From Ignavibacteriota bacterium (GTDB taxonomy: Bacteria; Bacteroidota; Ignavibacteria; Ignavibacteriales; Melioribacteraceae): a DNA stretch of 64,000 bases. Shown here piece by piece: positions 47,865-57,169 of the stretch (its first letter is position 1; each line of letters begins with the position of its first letter). The position numbers and the translations under genes were made by a program. The notes beneath the pieces are model-generated. The model ran no database searches and was not told the origin of the DNA. It saw nothing but the letters and a program-made list of their open reading frames with translations. Location: the NCBI GenBank assembly GCA_002698995.1, contig PAAX01000035.1:112390-176389 (forward strand), written 5' to 3'.

Positions 47865-48608
47865 TTATTGTGTGTTATAATTTATTTGAACAATCATATC
47901 ATTTAATAGATATGCAGCAAAGTTTGACTGTGGCAATAAAATAAGCTTTGGATGATTTTTATTTTCGGAAGAATATAAGTATAACAAATTATTTTGAAAT
48001 TCCATTTCATAGTTTGTGTCAAATAGCTTGTTCATAAAATTAGAAATAAATGAATCAGCTCGAGTATTCATCATGAAAAAGACAATTTCCACTTTATTTG
48101 TTATCTCAGGATAGAATTCAGAATTTTTAATAGCATTGACTCTTTCTAATTGTAACTGCTTATAAAAATCATCTTTGTTTTCGATATTATAGCCATCGAA
48201 ATCAATATACTTCTTATAACGGTCATTCCTCATATACTCTCTATAAATTGCATTGTGATCTATTGGAAAAACGAGAGGAGAAACATTTGACCTATAAAGA
48301 GTTGTATAGACAAATTTGTTTTCTATTAAATTATTATTTAGTTCTTCTAATGAATTAAATACTTTCTTAGAGTTCTTATGGAAAACACTTGAGGCATCAT
48401 ATTCTTCGTTGAAATTAGAAAGTATATGAAATACATCATCTTCATTTCTAGCTTCAAAAGCTGAGTATAAAGGATCTATATAGCCTTCATTTCCCCAGTT
48501 TACTTCACTTCCACTTTCCCATCCTAAGAGCCAGTATTTTTTAATCATTTTACTTGGATCAATAAAGTTTTTGTACAATTTTGCGAAGCTTATTTTTTCT
48601 TGTTTCAT
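47865..48608 (-). CDS. Uncharacterised paralog A, possible uracil-DNA-glycosylase-like fold
   Basis: A 247-residue protein that is a diverged duplicate of the gene downstream: YWLLGWESGSEVNW (about 25-38), a central YRSNVSPLVFPIDHN, VEIVFFMMNTRADSF and a late LILLPQS. Equivalent positions line up along the whole length, although overall similarity looks low. AAAAAAGGTGATTG precedes the ATG. A 17-bp palindrome lies 54 bases upstream, making this the first gene of a paralog-paralog-HAD operon. The function is unknown; base recognition or removal is a testable idea. Confidence 0.55.
   Translation of the reverse strand: MKQEKISFAKLYKNFIDPSKMIKKYWLLGWESGSEVNWGNEGYIDPLYSAFEARNEDDVFHILSNFNEEYDASSVFHKNSKKVFNSLEELNNNLIENKFVYTTLYRSNVSPLVFPIDHNAIYREYMRNDRYKKYIDFDGYNIENKDDFYKQLQLERVNAIKNSEFYPEITNKVEIVFFMMNTRADSFISNFMNKLFDTNYEMEFQNNLLYLYSSENKNHPKLILLPQSNFAAYLLNDMIVQINYNTQ
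47896..47913. promoter_or_regulatory. Near copy of the palindrome before paralog B
   Basis: ATATCATTTAATAGATAT is the ATATCATT-T-AATGATAT palindrome with one inserted A. It lies within the end of the paralog A gene and 43 bases upstream of the paralog B start, at nearly the same distance as the perfect copies at the other two genes. Confidence 0.5.
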
Positions 48609-48661
48609 TCAATCACCTTTTTTGATTTTTCAGCAACTTAGTAAAATCAAAAAGTGATTTT

Positions 48662-48678
48662 ATATCATTGAATGATAT
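48662..48678. promoter_or_regulatory. Palindrome ATATCATT-G-AATGATAT before paralog A
   Basis: A perfect palindrome with 8-base arms, 54 bases upstream of the paralog A start codon and in an intergenic region, the expected place for an operator or activator site. It is identical, apart from the middle base, to the one before the AAA gene. Confidence 0.65.
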
Positions 48679-48732
48679 TATGGAAATAACCAACCACTCC
48701 CTTAAAAAGATGCATTCTTACTTTTATTTTCA

Positions 48733-49857
48733 TTATTGTGTCTCATTGAGATCATTCAAATGTTTATTTATAACAGAAATTGCTTTGTCAAATAACTTAA
48801 TTACTTCTGAAAAATTGGTTTTACTTACATTAAAGGTAATTGCATAATTACTTGTTCTTACATGTTTATTATTATTGATTATATCCATCTTTAGTTTTTC
48901 TATTTCCTCCGAATCCTTTGTCCACTCTTTGTAAAAGTAAAATTGAAACGTTCCTTCGGGAAAACAAATTGCAACCGTTGTTTTTTTATTTAATTCGTTA
49001 AGTTGTTTTCTTATTGAAAATCCTTCAACGCCCCAATTGATGAAAAAGTCTAATTCCTTTGCTTTTTCAAATACATGCTTATAAAATACATTTGCATTAT
49101 TATTGCACTTAGACAGGAATTCTTCCTTATTTGTTAATCCTTTCTTCTTTTCATGACTTTTTTGTTCTTTCGCCTTTTCCGTCAAACCAATCACTTTTGG
49201 AATTAAGGCTCTATTTTTAGAATTCTTATCAACTTGGTATTGCTTTAATTCCACAGCAATAACTGTAACATTTTTCATTTCTTCATTGAGAAACTCCACC
49301 ATTCTTTTTAGCTCTCGATGTATAGTATCTGCAATAAAAATCAATCTAATTTTATGCTGAGATAAATTCTCCGATACCTTCTGCCAGAATTCTTCAATTT
49401 CTTCTTCACTCTGGATTCCAAAGTTTTCTAATAATTTTTCTTCAATTGAAGAACCACTTTCTTGTGCAGTCTTAATTGCTGCTCTTGAGAGACTTTCAAG
49501 ATTCCAATATTGAATTCCATTAGCGGCATAATCAAGCATTTGGGCAACTACTTCACGTCTTGCTCTTGTATCAGTAGCCCGTTTGCATTCAACAAAAGTT
49601 GGAATTCCATCTTGATCTATAAAAAGATGATCTAAACTCCATCTACTTTTTTCATCTTCTTTACTCGGTACTGAGATTTCACGACCAACAAATAACCAAT
49701 TGCGGGGATTCTCTTCATCTATTTGATCCCCCGGTATTAGATTGGGATAATTAGCAAGTAATTCTTGCATATCAACTTCTGTCAGAAAATCTGTTTCTTC
49801 TAGTTCATGGATATTATTTGTTATTGAATCCAAGTAATAAATTTTTGATTTAGTCAT
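48733..49857 (-). CDS. PDDEXK-type nuclease-like protein
   Basis: A 374-residue protein. The N-terminal domain contains a PD-(D/E)xK core: RWSLDHLFID at about 75-84, then FVECKRATDTRARREV at about 90-105, with the catalytic aspartate, glutamate and lysine in the right order. The middle contains a conserved LIFIADTIHRELKRMV, and the C-terminus is a beta-rich domain (FPEGTFQFYFYKEW). Proteins of this form are found beside restriction systems, but the target is unknown. Upstream start signals are weak. Confidence 0.7.
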   Translation of the reverse strand: MTKSKIYYLDSITNNIHELEETDFLTEVDMQELLANYPNLIPGDQIDEENPRNWLFVGREISVPSKEDEKSRWSLDHLFIDQDGIPTFVECKRATDTRARREVVAQMLDYAANGIQYWNLESLSRAAIKTAQESGSSIEEKLLENFGIQSEEEIEEFWQKVSENLSQHKIRLIFIADTIHRELKRMVEFLNEEMKNVTVIAVELKQYQVDKNSKNRALIPKVIGLTEKAKEQKSHEKKKGLTNKEEFLSKCNNNANVFYKHVFEKAKELDFFINWGVEGFSIRKQLNELNKKTTVAICFPEGTFQFYFYKEWTKDSEEIEKLKMDIINNNKHVRTSNYAITFNVSKTNFSEVIKLFDKAISVINKHLNDLNETQ

Positions 49858-50005
49858 AATATGTTCTATTGTTATTTTTTAGTTGAGTTACCCGATAGAA
49901 TAATTTTAATTAGCCTCTTCATATAATCAGGTAGCTATATAAAAGTATTTTTATATCTTGTAAATGAATAATTCTTCAAAAAAACTAAAGTTAATATTGA
50001 TTTAA

Positions 50006-51367
50006 TCACTTATCCGACTTCTTAATATTATGTTCAGCACAAAGAACTTGGGCGTTTGACAATATAGTTTTTCCTCCCTTAGCATAAGGTTTAATATGAT
50101 CGGCATGAAAATTATTAAATGTAAGTTTTCTATTACAAATACTGCACCTTTTATTAGAATTATTCCATAGCAATCTTCGCTGTTCACTGTTAAAATTTCT
50201 AAAGGGGTCCTTTGTTTCTAATGTAAAATCAAAAACTTCCATTAATATTTTTTCTCTATTTCTTCTTTGATTAATTGAATCAGTTGATGATTGTACCGTC
50301 ATTAAATAATTTATATATATTAGGGTATCTTTTGATTTGTCAATTTGGTAACTATCCCGTTGTCTTTTTACAATATCACATTGATTACCAAATTCAATTA
50401 AGTAAGCATTGAGTAGCCTATTAGTATTATAATTTGCTAAGACCTTCTTTTTCTTGTATCGCCAACGCCAAACTAAAAGAAATAACGTGTAAAAATCAGC
50501 AAGTCCATTAAATCTTGTTGAAACTATATCCGGGAATACCTTTTTGATTAATTTCAATGTTTCATTGAATTCTTTAATAGACTTATTGAGTTGACTACCT
50601 GTTAATACTCCAGATTCCATAGATCTATCAATAGCATTTTTCTTATCAATAGGCCCTTCATTCTGAATAGATAAAACTAACTCGCTAATAAATTCAACAT
50701 GTTTTTGACGTTGAATCATTGAAGAACTGATTATTCGGTTGTTTTGCAAATACTCTAATATTGATTTTTGATTCGCTAAACTATTTATTCTTTTTAGAAA
50801 AGGTGATTGCAAATATTTAGCAGTTCTTATTTCTTGTCTTGTAAGACTGCTACCAGTCGAGTTGATTCGAACAAAAATATCTGAGATATCACCGAGATTG
50901 CCTTTGACTGTAATTGTATTTATCGGATACTGAGATATTTTTCTTTTTTCTTGTTCATCTAGTTCTTCCCAAAGCCTATTTTTTTCATGAGCTCTATCTT
51001 CGTTATCAATATAAACTGCTTTGAAAGGGAATTTGTTTTTTTTATAACCTTTAAGTCCTAAAAACATAAAGATTGATTCCAATCTCTGCTTACCGTCAAT
51101 AACATCGTAAGTTGTTTTATTATTTTCATATCGTTCATATAAAAATATTGTTGGTATCGGAATATTTTCATAAATGGATTTAATTAAGTTTTTTCTTTGA
51201 GGTGTTTTCCAAACCGAATCTCGTTGAAATACTGGATTTAGATTAATTCTATTATTCTCATAGTACATTTGAAATTCTGAAATAGTTTTCTTGTCACTAT
51301 CAAATTGGATTGTATCAGCAATTTTAGTTATTTCATTACTATGATGATCACGCTCAATTTTAACCAT
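50006..51367 (-). CDS. DUF262 / HNH endonuclease-domain protein (GmrSD-like)
   Basis: A 453-residue protein from the ATG at 51367, which follows GGAGC; a GTG five codons upstream is less likely. The N-terminal DUF262 (ParB-fold) domain has PVFQRDSVW and the nucleotide-binding DGKQRLESI, usually DGQQR. The C-terminus has a complete HNH domain: CSICNRKLT, FHADHIKPYAKGG, VLCAEHN. DUF262-HNH fusions are the single-chain form of GmrSD type IV restriction enzymes, which attack modified DNA. It lies 48 bases downstream of hsdR on the same strand and may be co-transcribed. Confidence 0.85.
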   Translation of the reverse strand: MVKIERDHHSNEITKIADTIQFDSDKKTISEFQMYYENNRINLNPVFQRDSVWKTPQRKNLIKSIYENIPIPTIFLYERYENNKTTYDVIDGKQRLESIFMFLGLKGYKKNKFPFKAVYIDNEDRAHEKNRLWEELDEQEKRKISQYPINTITVKGNLGDISDIFVRINSTGSSLTRQEIRTAKYLQSPFLKRINSLANQKSILEYLQNNRIISSSMIQRQKHVEFISELVLSIQNEGPIDKKNAIDRSMESGVLTGSQLNKSIKEFNETLKLIKKVFPDIVSTRFNGLADFYTLFLLVWRWRYKKKKVLANYNTNRLLNAYLIEFGNQCDIVKRQRDSYQIDKSKDTLIYINYLMTVQSSTDSINQRRNREKILMEVFDFTLETKDPFRNFNSEQRRLLWNNSNKRCSICNRKLTFNNFHADHIKPYAKGGKTILSNAQVLCAEHNIKKSDK

Positions 51368-51414
51368 GATATAATGCTCCACAATAAGTTTTTAGTGATT
51401 AAAAATATTTTTTT

Positions 51415-54267
51415 TTATCCCTTTCCCATACCATCAACAAATTTTTCCACAAAATCTTTTATTCTGGTTATTATTCTTTCTGCTATTGTTTTTCTTTCTC
51501 TGATTTTTGGCTTTACTTCGAGGATTTTTATTATGTCATCTCTTAATGGTTCTTTTTCCGTAAAGAGATAATCACTTACTACTGTATGTAACTTTTGAGG
51601 GAGAATATTTTCTTCTTTGCAAATTTCATTAAAAGCTTTCTGCTGTTCTTCATTCCAATACTTTTCAAATTCTTCTTCGATCAAATCAGAGTTTTCAATC
51701 TGAGGTAGATTTTCTTCAATAAATTTTAATATCAATTCTCGTTTACTTCTTAACTGTGCTTCGCTGTTCAATAAATCTGCAATTGCTTTAGTTTGCTTTT
51801 CCTTGTCACCCTTCTTTGAATTCTTCAATTTAGCCAAGAGCATTAAAATATAGGCGACATTAATTATATCTCTATGAAGCAGTTCAAGTTCAAAATCAAC
51901 ATCTTCCAATATTGATACTTTTTCTTTTTGATTATCTGTCTTAACTTTATCATATAAATCGAGGTATTTACTTTTATAATCATTAAAAGTCTGCTCTGTC
52001 ATTGCAAGGTCATCAAAATTGAAATCTGCAAAAGTTACTAAAGTGTTTTGCAGACGCATTAACTCTCTGAATGCTTTTACAAATTTTAATTCCTCTACTT
52101 CTGATTCCAATAAATCAACACTTTTTACAGTGGGAGCTATTTTTAATAACTCGGCAAATGCAAGATTAAACTTGTTTACAAATTCCTCATAAGGTGGAAT
52201 AAAAATAACTTCTTTCGCATCCTTGTTTGAAAATAACGCAATTGCATCATCGGTAGCTTTTTTAAGATTTCTGAAACAGACAATATTTCCTTGCGATTTC
52301 TGTTCGTTCAAAATTCTATTGGTTCTTGAATACGCTTGAACCAATCCGTGATATTTAAGATTTTTATCTACATAAAGAGTATTAAGAGGAAGGCTGTCAA
52401 ATCCGGTTAAGAACATATTTACAACTAACAAAATATCAATCTCTCTATTCTTTACTTTCTTTGATATATCATTGTAGTAATTATAAAATGAAAGACTATC
52501 CTTAGTCGTGAATTTTGTATTAAACATTTCATTATAATCACCAATAAATTCTTCAAGCTTATCTCTGCTGTGGAGATTTACACCATAAGCAGTTTTTGGT
52601 TCTGCAGCCATTAGATATTCTTCTTCTATAAATCCATCGGCATCTTTGTCATCTTCATTTGCAGTATAGCTAAAAATGGTGGCTATCTTAAAATTATGCT
52701 TCCCTTCTACTTTTTTCTTTTTGAATAACTCATAATACTTAATAAGCGTTTCAATACTGCTTACGCAGAACATTCCGTTAAATTCTTGACTGTGGGTTTT
52801 TCTTTTGTGATTATAAATAATGTAGTCGACAATCTTTTCTAGTCTTTCCGGGGATTCTAACAATTCTTTTTTATCGATGTCTTCAACTTCGATATCAATA
52901 TTGTTTTTACTTCCTTCTTTCTCTTTGTATCTGCCGATATACTCAACTGAAAACTTAAGTACATTCTCATCTTTAATTGCATCTGTTATTACATATTTAT
53001 GAAGACATTCATCAAACAACTCTTTTGTTGTGCGTTTTCCATGTTCATTCTTAACGGCATTTTCACTAAAGATAGGAGTACCGGTAAATCCGAACATTTG
53101 AGCATTTTCAAAATATTTCTTTATTCTTTTATGGGTTTCGCCAAATTGACTTCTGTGGCATTCATCAAACATAAAGACAATATTTTTATCTTTATGATTA
53201 TCCATCTTTAACTGAAAATGGTTTTTACTTATAGCGCCATTTAGTTTTTGAATTGTTGTTACAATAAGTTTTGTATCATCAGAAAATTGTTTTACTAAGG
53301 ATTTTGTATTATCCGTTGCATCTACACTTCCCCTTGAAAAACTGTTAAACTCTCTGATAGTTTGATAATCTAAATCCCTTCTATCTACAACAAACACTAC
53401 TTTATAAACATTTGGCAATCTTACTAATACTTGGCTTGCTTTGAAAGAAGTTAATGTTTTACCCGAACCGGTTGTATGCCAGATATAACCGTTTTTATTG
53501 CTGTTCTTTACTCTTTCAATTATAGCTTCGGTAGCATAATACTGATATGGTCTTAGTACCATAAGTATTTTTTGAGTTTCATTTAGAACTATATATTTGG
53601 TTATCATTTTTGAAATATGACATGGTTCTAAAAACTCAGTTGTAAAATCTGAAAGCTGAGAAATAATTCTATTGTTTTTATCTGCCCAGAAGAATGTTTG
53701 TTTGAATGATTGACGTTTGTTATTAGCGTAATACTTAGAATTCATTCCGTTGCTGATTACAAATATTTGAATGAACTGGAACAATCCGTTTGATGCCCAG
53801 AATGAATGTCTATGGTAACGGTTTACTTGATTGAATGCTTCTTTTAATTCCAGTCCACGTCTTTTGAGTTCTATTTGAACAAGTGGAAATCCGTTAATAA
53901 GAATTGTTACATCATAACGGTTTTTGTATGATCCTTCCATAGTTACTTGGTGGGTAACTTGATATTGGTTCTGGCACCAATGTTCTTGCTGAATAAATTC
54001 TATGTAAACACTTTCACCCGATTCTTTTGTGAGCTGCATTTTGTCTCTCAATATCTTTGCACGTTCAAATACGTTCCCTTTGTTTAGGTGATTTAGAACT
54101 TGTGTAAACTCTTTTCCTGTTAGGGTTGTGTTGTTATGTATCTCTAATTGCTTTTTGAGATTGGCAAGAAGGGCTGTTTCATCTTTTATTTCAACATACC
54201 TATAACCCAATGTTTGTAATTGAATTATAAGATTGTCTTCTAATATTTGTTCGCTCTGTGTTGTCAT
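51415..54267 (-). CDS. hsdR: Type I restriction enzyme R subunit
   Basis: A 950-residue HsdR, the nuclease-translocase of a type I system. The N-terminal nuclease motif is YDVTILINGFPLVQIELKRR (Asp, Glu, Lys). The helicase part has WHTTGSGKT (Walker A), FDECHRSQFG (motif II), SATP-like GFTGTPIF, and VVNMFLTGFDSL and SRTNRI in the second RecA-like domain, and a helical C-terminal domain. The length is normal, so the gene is intact. It is three bases from hsdS. Confidence 0.95.
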   Translation of the reverse strand: MTTQSEQILEDNLIIQLQTLGYRYVEIKDETALLANLKKQLEIHNNTTLTGKEFTQVLNHLNKGNVFERAKILRDKMQLTKESGESVYIEFIQQEHWCQNQYQVTHQVTMEGSYKNRYDVTILINGFPLVQIELKRRGLELKEAFNQVNRYHRHSFWASNGLFQFIQIFVISNGMNSKYYANNKRQSFKQTFFWADKNNRIISQLSDFTTEFLEPCHISKMITKYIVLNETQKILMVLRPYQYYATEAIIERVKNSNKNGYIWHTTGSGKTLTSFKASQVLVRLPNVYKVVFVVDRRDLDYQTIREFNSFSRGSVDATDNTKSLVKQFSDDTKLIVTTIQKLNGAISKNHFQLKMDNHKDKNIVFMFDECHRSQFGETHKRIKKYFENAQMFGFTGTPIFSENAVKNEHGKRTTKELFDECLHKYVITDAIKDENVLKFSVEYIGRYKEKEGSKNNIDIEVEDIDKKELLESPERLEKIVDYIIYNHKRKTHSQEFNGMFCVSSIETLIKYYELFKKKKVEGKHNFKIATIFSYTANEDDKDADGFIEEEYLMAAEPKTAYGVNLHSRDKLEEFIGDYNEMFNTKFTTKDSLSFYNYYNDISKKVKNREIDILLVVNMFLTGFDSLPLNTLYVDKNLKYHGLVQAYSRTNRILNEQKSQGNIVCFRNLKKATDDAIALFSNKDAKEVIFIPPYEEFVNKFNLAFAELLKIAPTVKSVDLLESEVEELKFVKAFRELMRLQNTLVTFADFNFDDLAMTEQTFNDYKSKYLDLYDKVKTDNQKEKVSILEDVDFELELLHRDIINVAYILMLLAKLKNSKKGDKEKQTKAIADLLNSEAQLRSKRELILKFIEENLPQIENSDLIEEEFEKYWNEEQQKAFNEICKEENILPQKLHTVVSDYLFTEKEPLRDDIIKILEVKPKIRERKTIAERIITRIKDFVEKFVDGMGKG

Positions 54268-54270
54268 ATA

Positions 54271-55500
54271 TTATACAAACATTTTTTGAAGAAGTCCTTT
54301 TTTGAATGCTTTTGTTTTTTCTAATTGTACTTCAACTGCTTCTATCTTTTTATCTATTGATGAAAGAAAGTCTGCTATTTTTTGTTGTTCATTCCTTAGA
54401 GGTATTTTTAATGAAAACTGTGTTAATTCTTCTTTTGTAATAGTCTTTATTGTCCCACCCGGTGCTTTAATTTTTTCTCTTTCAAATAACAAGAAAACGG
54501 AATACATAAAAAACTCTTTTACAAGCGGGATAAAAAAATCTGTAAATAATAATAATGTTCTATCGATATAGGCATCATATTGGGTTATTGCAATTCTTCC
54601 TATGGATCCTTGAATTGTTAAAACAATAGAGCCCTTTTCTGCAAAAACGCTGTTAGGCTGTGCTTTCTGACTAATTCTTTGTTTAGTAACTTTTTTTAAC
54701 TTCATATTATTATCAACATCAAATACTTGAACAAAAGGCAAACCATCTTCACTATACCATTCTGGCATTCCATAAGGTTGTGGAAAACTTCCTCTCCTAA
54801 ATTTAGAAACCTCACCCAACCTCTTCTCTTCCCAATCCGGAAAATCATTTCCATCATCATCCTTAAAGCGGATTTGCTGCGAAAAGATTTTCTGCATTAT
54901 TCCTTTTTTATATTTCTCAAGGAGTTCTTTCTTTTTTGTAAGCTGCTGTATTCTTTCATCAACAGATGTTAGGAATGAGGCTATTTTTTGTTGCTCGGGG
55001 AGAGAAGGAAAATAATGAGATATTTTTCCAATCTCCTTTAGAGATAAAAATGGTTGAGCTCCACCACTTGTAATTCTATTGAATAATTTATGTGTATTAA
55101 ATCTTTGAATATGCACTAAAAAATGAGAATCACTTTTTGTTTTGTCGAGTTTAATTAAGGCAACATTCTTTAAGCTAAATTCATAATTAACTTTATTTAA
55201 TGCAGTGGTTGCTGTTCCCGCTCCAATATTAACCATTAAAATATCATTAAACTCTGGATTACATCTACTAAATATTTTTTTATGGGTTTCAATATCAAGA
55301 TAATAACAATTATCATAATCAATAAAACCATCTTTTATATGGATCGCTGTTAAATATGGAATTCCAGTTTCTGTTACTTTAGGTGTGTCGTGTGTTCCAT
55401 CAGTTATCTTTGTCGATAATTCTCTAATTTTTATTTTAACCCATTCTCCTTCAAACTCTGGAAATCTCAATTCCGGTATATTCTTTTTCTTTTCTGTCAT
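54271..55500 (-). CDS. hsdS: Type I restriction specificity subunit
   Basis: A 409-residue HsdS with two target-recognition domains of normal length. The first begins after PELRFPEFEGEWVKI, and the second after FPDWEEKRLGEV. Each is followed by a conserved helix: LPEQQKIASFLTSVDERIQQ and RNEQQKIADFLSSIDKKIEA. The two different domains indicate a bipartite recognition sequence. It is in an operon with hsdM and hsdR, spaced three bases from each. Confidence 0.92.
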   Translation of the reverse strand: MTEKKKNIPELRFPEFEGEWVKIKIRELSTKITDGTHDTPKVTETGIPYLTAIHIKDGFIDYDNCYYLDIETHKKIFSRCNPEFNDILMVNIGAGTATTALNKVNYEFSLKNVALIKLDKTKSDSHFLVHIQRFNTHKLFNRITSGGAQPFLSLKEIGKISHYFPSLPEQQKIASFLTSVDERIQQLTKKKELLEKYKKGIMQKIFSQQIRFKDDDGNDFPDWEEKRLGEVSKFRRGSFPQPYGMPEWYSEDGLPFVQVFDVDNNMKLKKVTKQRISQKAQPNSVFAEKGSIVLTIQGSIGRIAITQYDAYIDRTLLLFTDFFIPLVKEFFMYSVFLLFEREKIKAPGGTIKTITKEELTQFSLKIPLRNEQQKIADFLSSIDKKIEAVEVQLEKTKAFKKGLLQKMFV

Positions 55501-55503
55501 AAG

Positions 55504-57084
55504 TTAAAACGGTGTTGGAATATTTAGCTGTTTACAAAAGTCTGCAATAACTTTATCGTTATCGGTTATTTCTTTCTCTAACTCTTTTAATTCATTTGCA
55601 ACTGCTGTAATATCAATCGGTTCTTCTTCTTCAAAAGTATCTACATATCTTGGTATGTTAAGGTTATAATCGTTTTCTTTTATTTCATCAAGCTTAGCTA
55701 CATAACTAAATTTATCAATGTTCTTTCTTTCGCTGTATGCGGTAATAATTCTGTCAACATCTTCATTTCTAAGGACATTTTGGTTTTTTACTTTTTCAAA
55801 GTGCTGACTCGCATCAATAAATAAAATATCATTTGGGTTTTCTCTGCATTTCTTAAATACCATTATGCATGTCGGTATAGAAGTACCGTAAAATATATTA
55901 GCCGGTAAACCAATTACGGCATCTAAGTAATTTCTATCTTCAATTAGATAACGTCTTATATGTCCTTCAGCAGCGCCTCTAAAAAGAACACCATGTGGAG
56001 CAACAACAGCCATAACTCCGTTTTCATCTAAATGATGAATCATATGCTGTATAAAAGCATAATCAGCTTTTGAGCTTGGGGCAAGTTTTCCATATTGACT
56101 AAACCGGTCATCATTCATAAACAATGGGCTTGCACTCCACTTAGCAGAGAAAGGAGGATTAGCAACAATAGCTTCAAATCTCAAATGAAGATGCTGAGGA
56201 TGTTCAAGTGTATCTTCTTGTTTTATATCAAATCTTGTAAAATGCACACCATGAAGAATCATATTCATTCTTGCAAGGTTGTAAGTAGTTCGGTTAAGCT
56301 CCTGTCCGTAAAAATCCGAAACTCCATTCTCAACTTCTTTTTCAACACGAAGAAGCAAAGAACCCGATCCGCATGTTGCGTCATAAACAGATTTCAGTTT
56401 CTTCTTACCAAGAGAAACTATCTTTGCTAAAATTTTAGAAACTTGTTGAGGCGTATAAAACTCACCGGCTTTTTTACCGGCACCGCTTGCAAACTGTGCT
56501 ATTAAATATTCGTAAGCATCACCTAATACATCAGAGTTACTTTCATGCAGCTTGAAATCAATTTTATCCAAATGTCCAAGAACTTTTGAGATAAGTTCAT
56601 TCTTTGCAGATTCGGTTCTACCTAACTTTGTTGAAGTAAGATCAAGGTCTTCAAATAGTTTATTGAAATCATCCTCGCTCTTTGTCCCCATTGTACTTTG
56701 TTCTATATGGTTAAGTATTTGGGTAAGATCATTAAGGATGAAATTTCTACCGTCATCTTTAACTCCGCCGGAGTTCCCACGTTTGGCTATTTCGCTAAAC
56801 AATTCAGAGGGTTTAAGAAAATAACCAAGATACTCAAGAGCTTCTTCCTTAACAGCTTCAAGAATTTCTTCTCCTTCTTTAGTATCTTCTTTAACATCTT
56901 CATATCTAATTCCATCTTCGGCAAGAATTTCATTAGCATAAATGTGCATTCTTTCAGAGAGGTATTTATAGAAAATGAATCCTAAAATGTAATCACGGAA
57001 TTCATCAGCATCCATCTTACCGCGCAGAGTATTGGCGATATTCCAAAGCTGCTGTTCAAGTTGTTTCTTTTGGTCTTCTGACAT
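55504..57084 (-). CDS. hsdM: Type I restriction-modification methyltransferase subunit
   Basis: A 526-residue N6-adenine methyltransferase. The N-terminal domain starts with LWNIANTLRGKMDADEFRDY, as in the EcoR124-type (type IC) family; SAM motif I is VYDATCGSGSLLL (near 234), and the catalytic motif is IVANPPFSAKW. The C-terminus is helical. It is the first gene of the M-S-R operon, which is intact and probably functional. Confidence 0.95.
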   Translation of the reverse strand: MSEDQKKQLEQQLWNIANTLRGKMDADEFRDYILGFIFYKYLSERMHIYANEILAEDGIRYEDVKEDTKEGEEILEAVKEEALEYLGYFLKPSELFSEIAKRGNSGGVKDDGRNFILNDLTQILNHIEQSTMGTKSEDDFNKLFEDLDLTSTKLGRTESAKNELISKVLGHLDKIDFKLHESNSDVLGDAYEYLIAQFASGAGKKAGEFYTPQQVSKILAKIVSLGKKKLKSVYDATCGSGSLLLRVEKEVENGVSDFYGQELNRTTYNLARMNMILHGVHFTRFDIKQEDTLEHPQHLHLRFEAIVANPPFSAKWSASPLFMNDDRFSQYGKLAPSSKADYAFIQHMIHHLDENGVMAVVAPHGVLFRGAAEGHIRRYLIEDRNYLDAVIGLPANIFYGTSIPTCIMVFKKCRENPNDILFIDASQHFEKVKNQNVLRNEDVDRIITAYSERKNIDKFSYVAKLDEIKENDYNLNIPRYVDTFEEEEPIDITAVANELKELEKEITDNDKVIADFCKQLNIPTPF

Positions 57085-57131
57085 AGGGTTAAAAATTATC
57101 TGTAATTAGTTTGAAAAATTGTTTGCAAGAT

Positions 57132-57159
57132 AAAAAAAGCATCTATTGCGAGAAAGATG
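57132..57159 (-). terminator. Weak terminator between KAP and hsdM genes
   Basis: A short stem CATCT/AGATG with a 10-base loop, flanked on the left by seven A bases, which become a T run in the minus-strand transcript. It is weak because of the short stem, so some read-through into the RM operon is expected. Confidence 0.4.
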
Positions 57160-57169
57160 TTTATAATAT

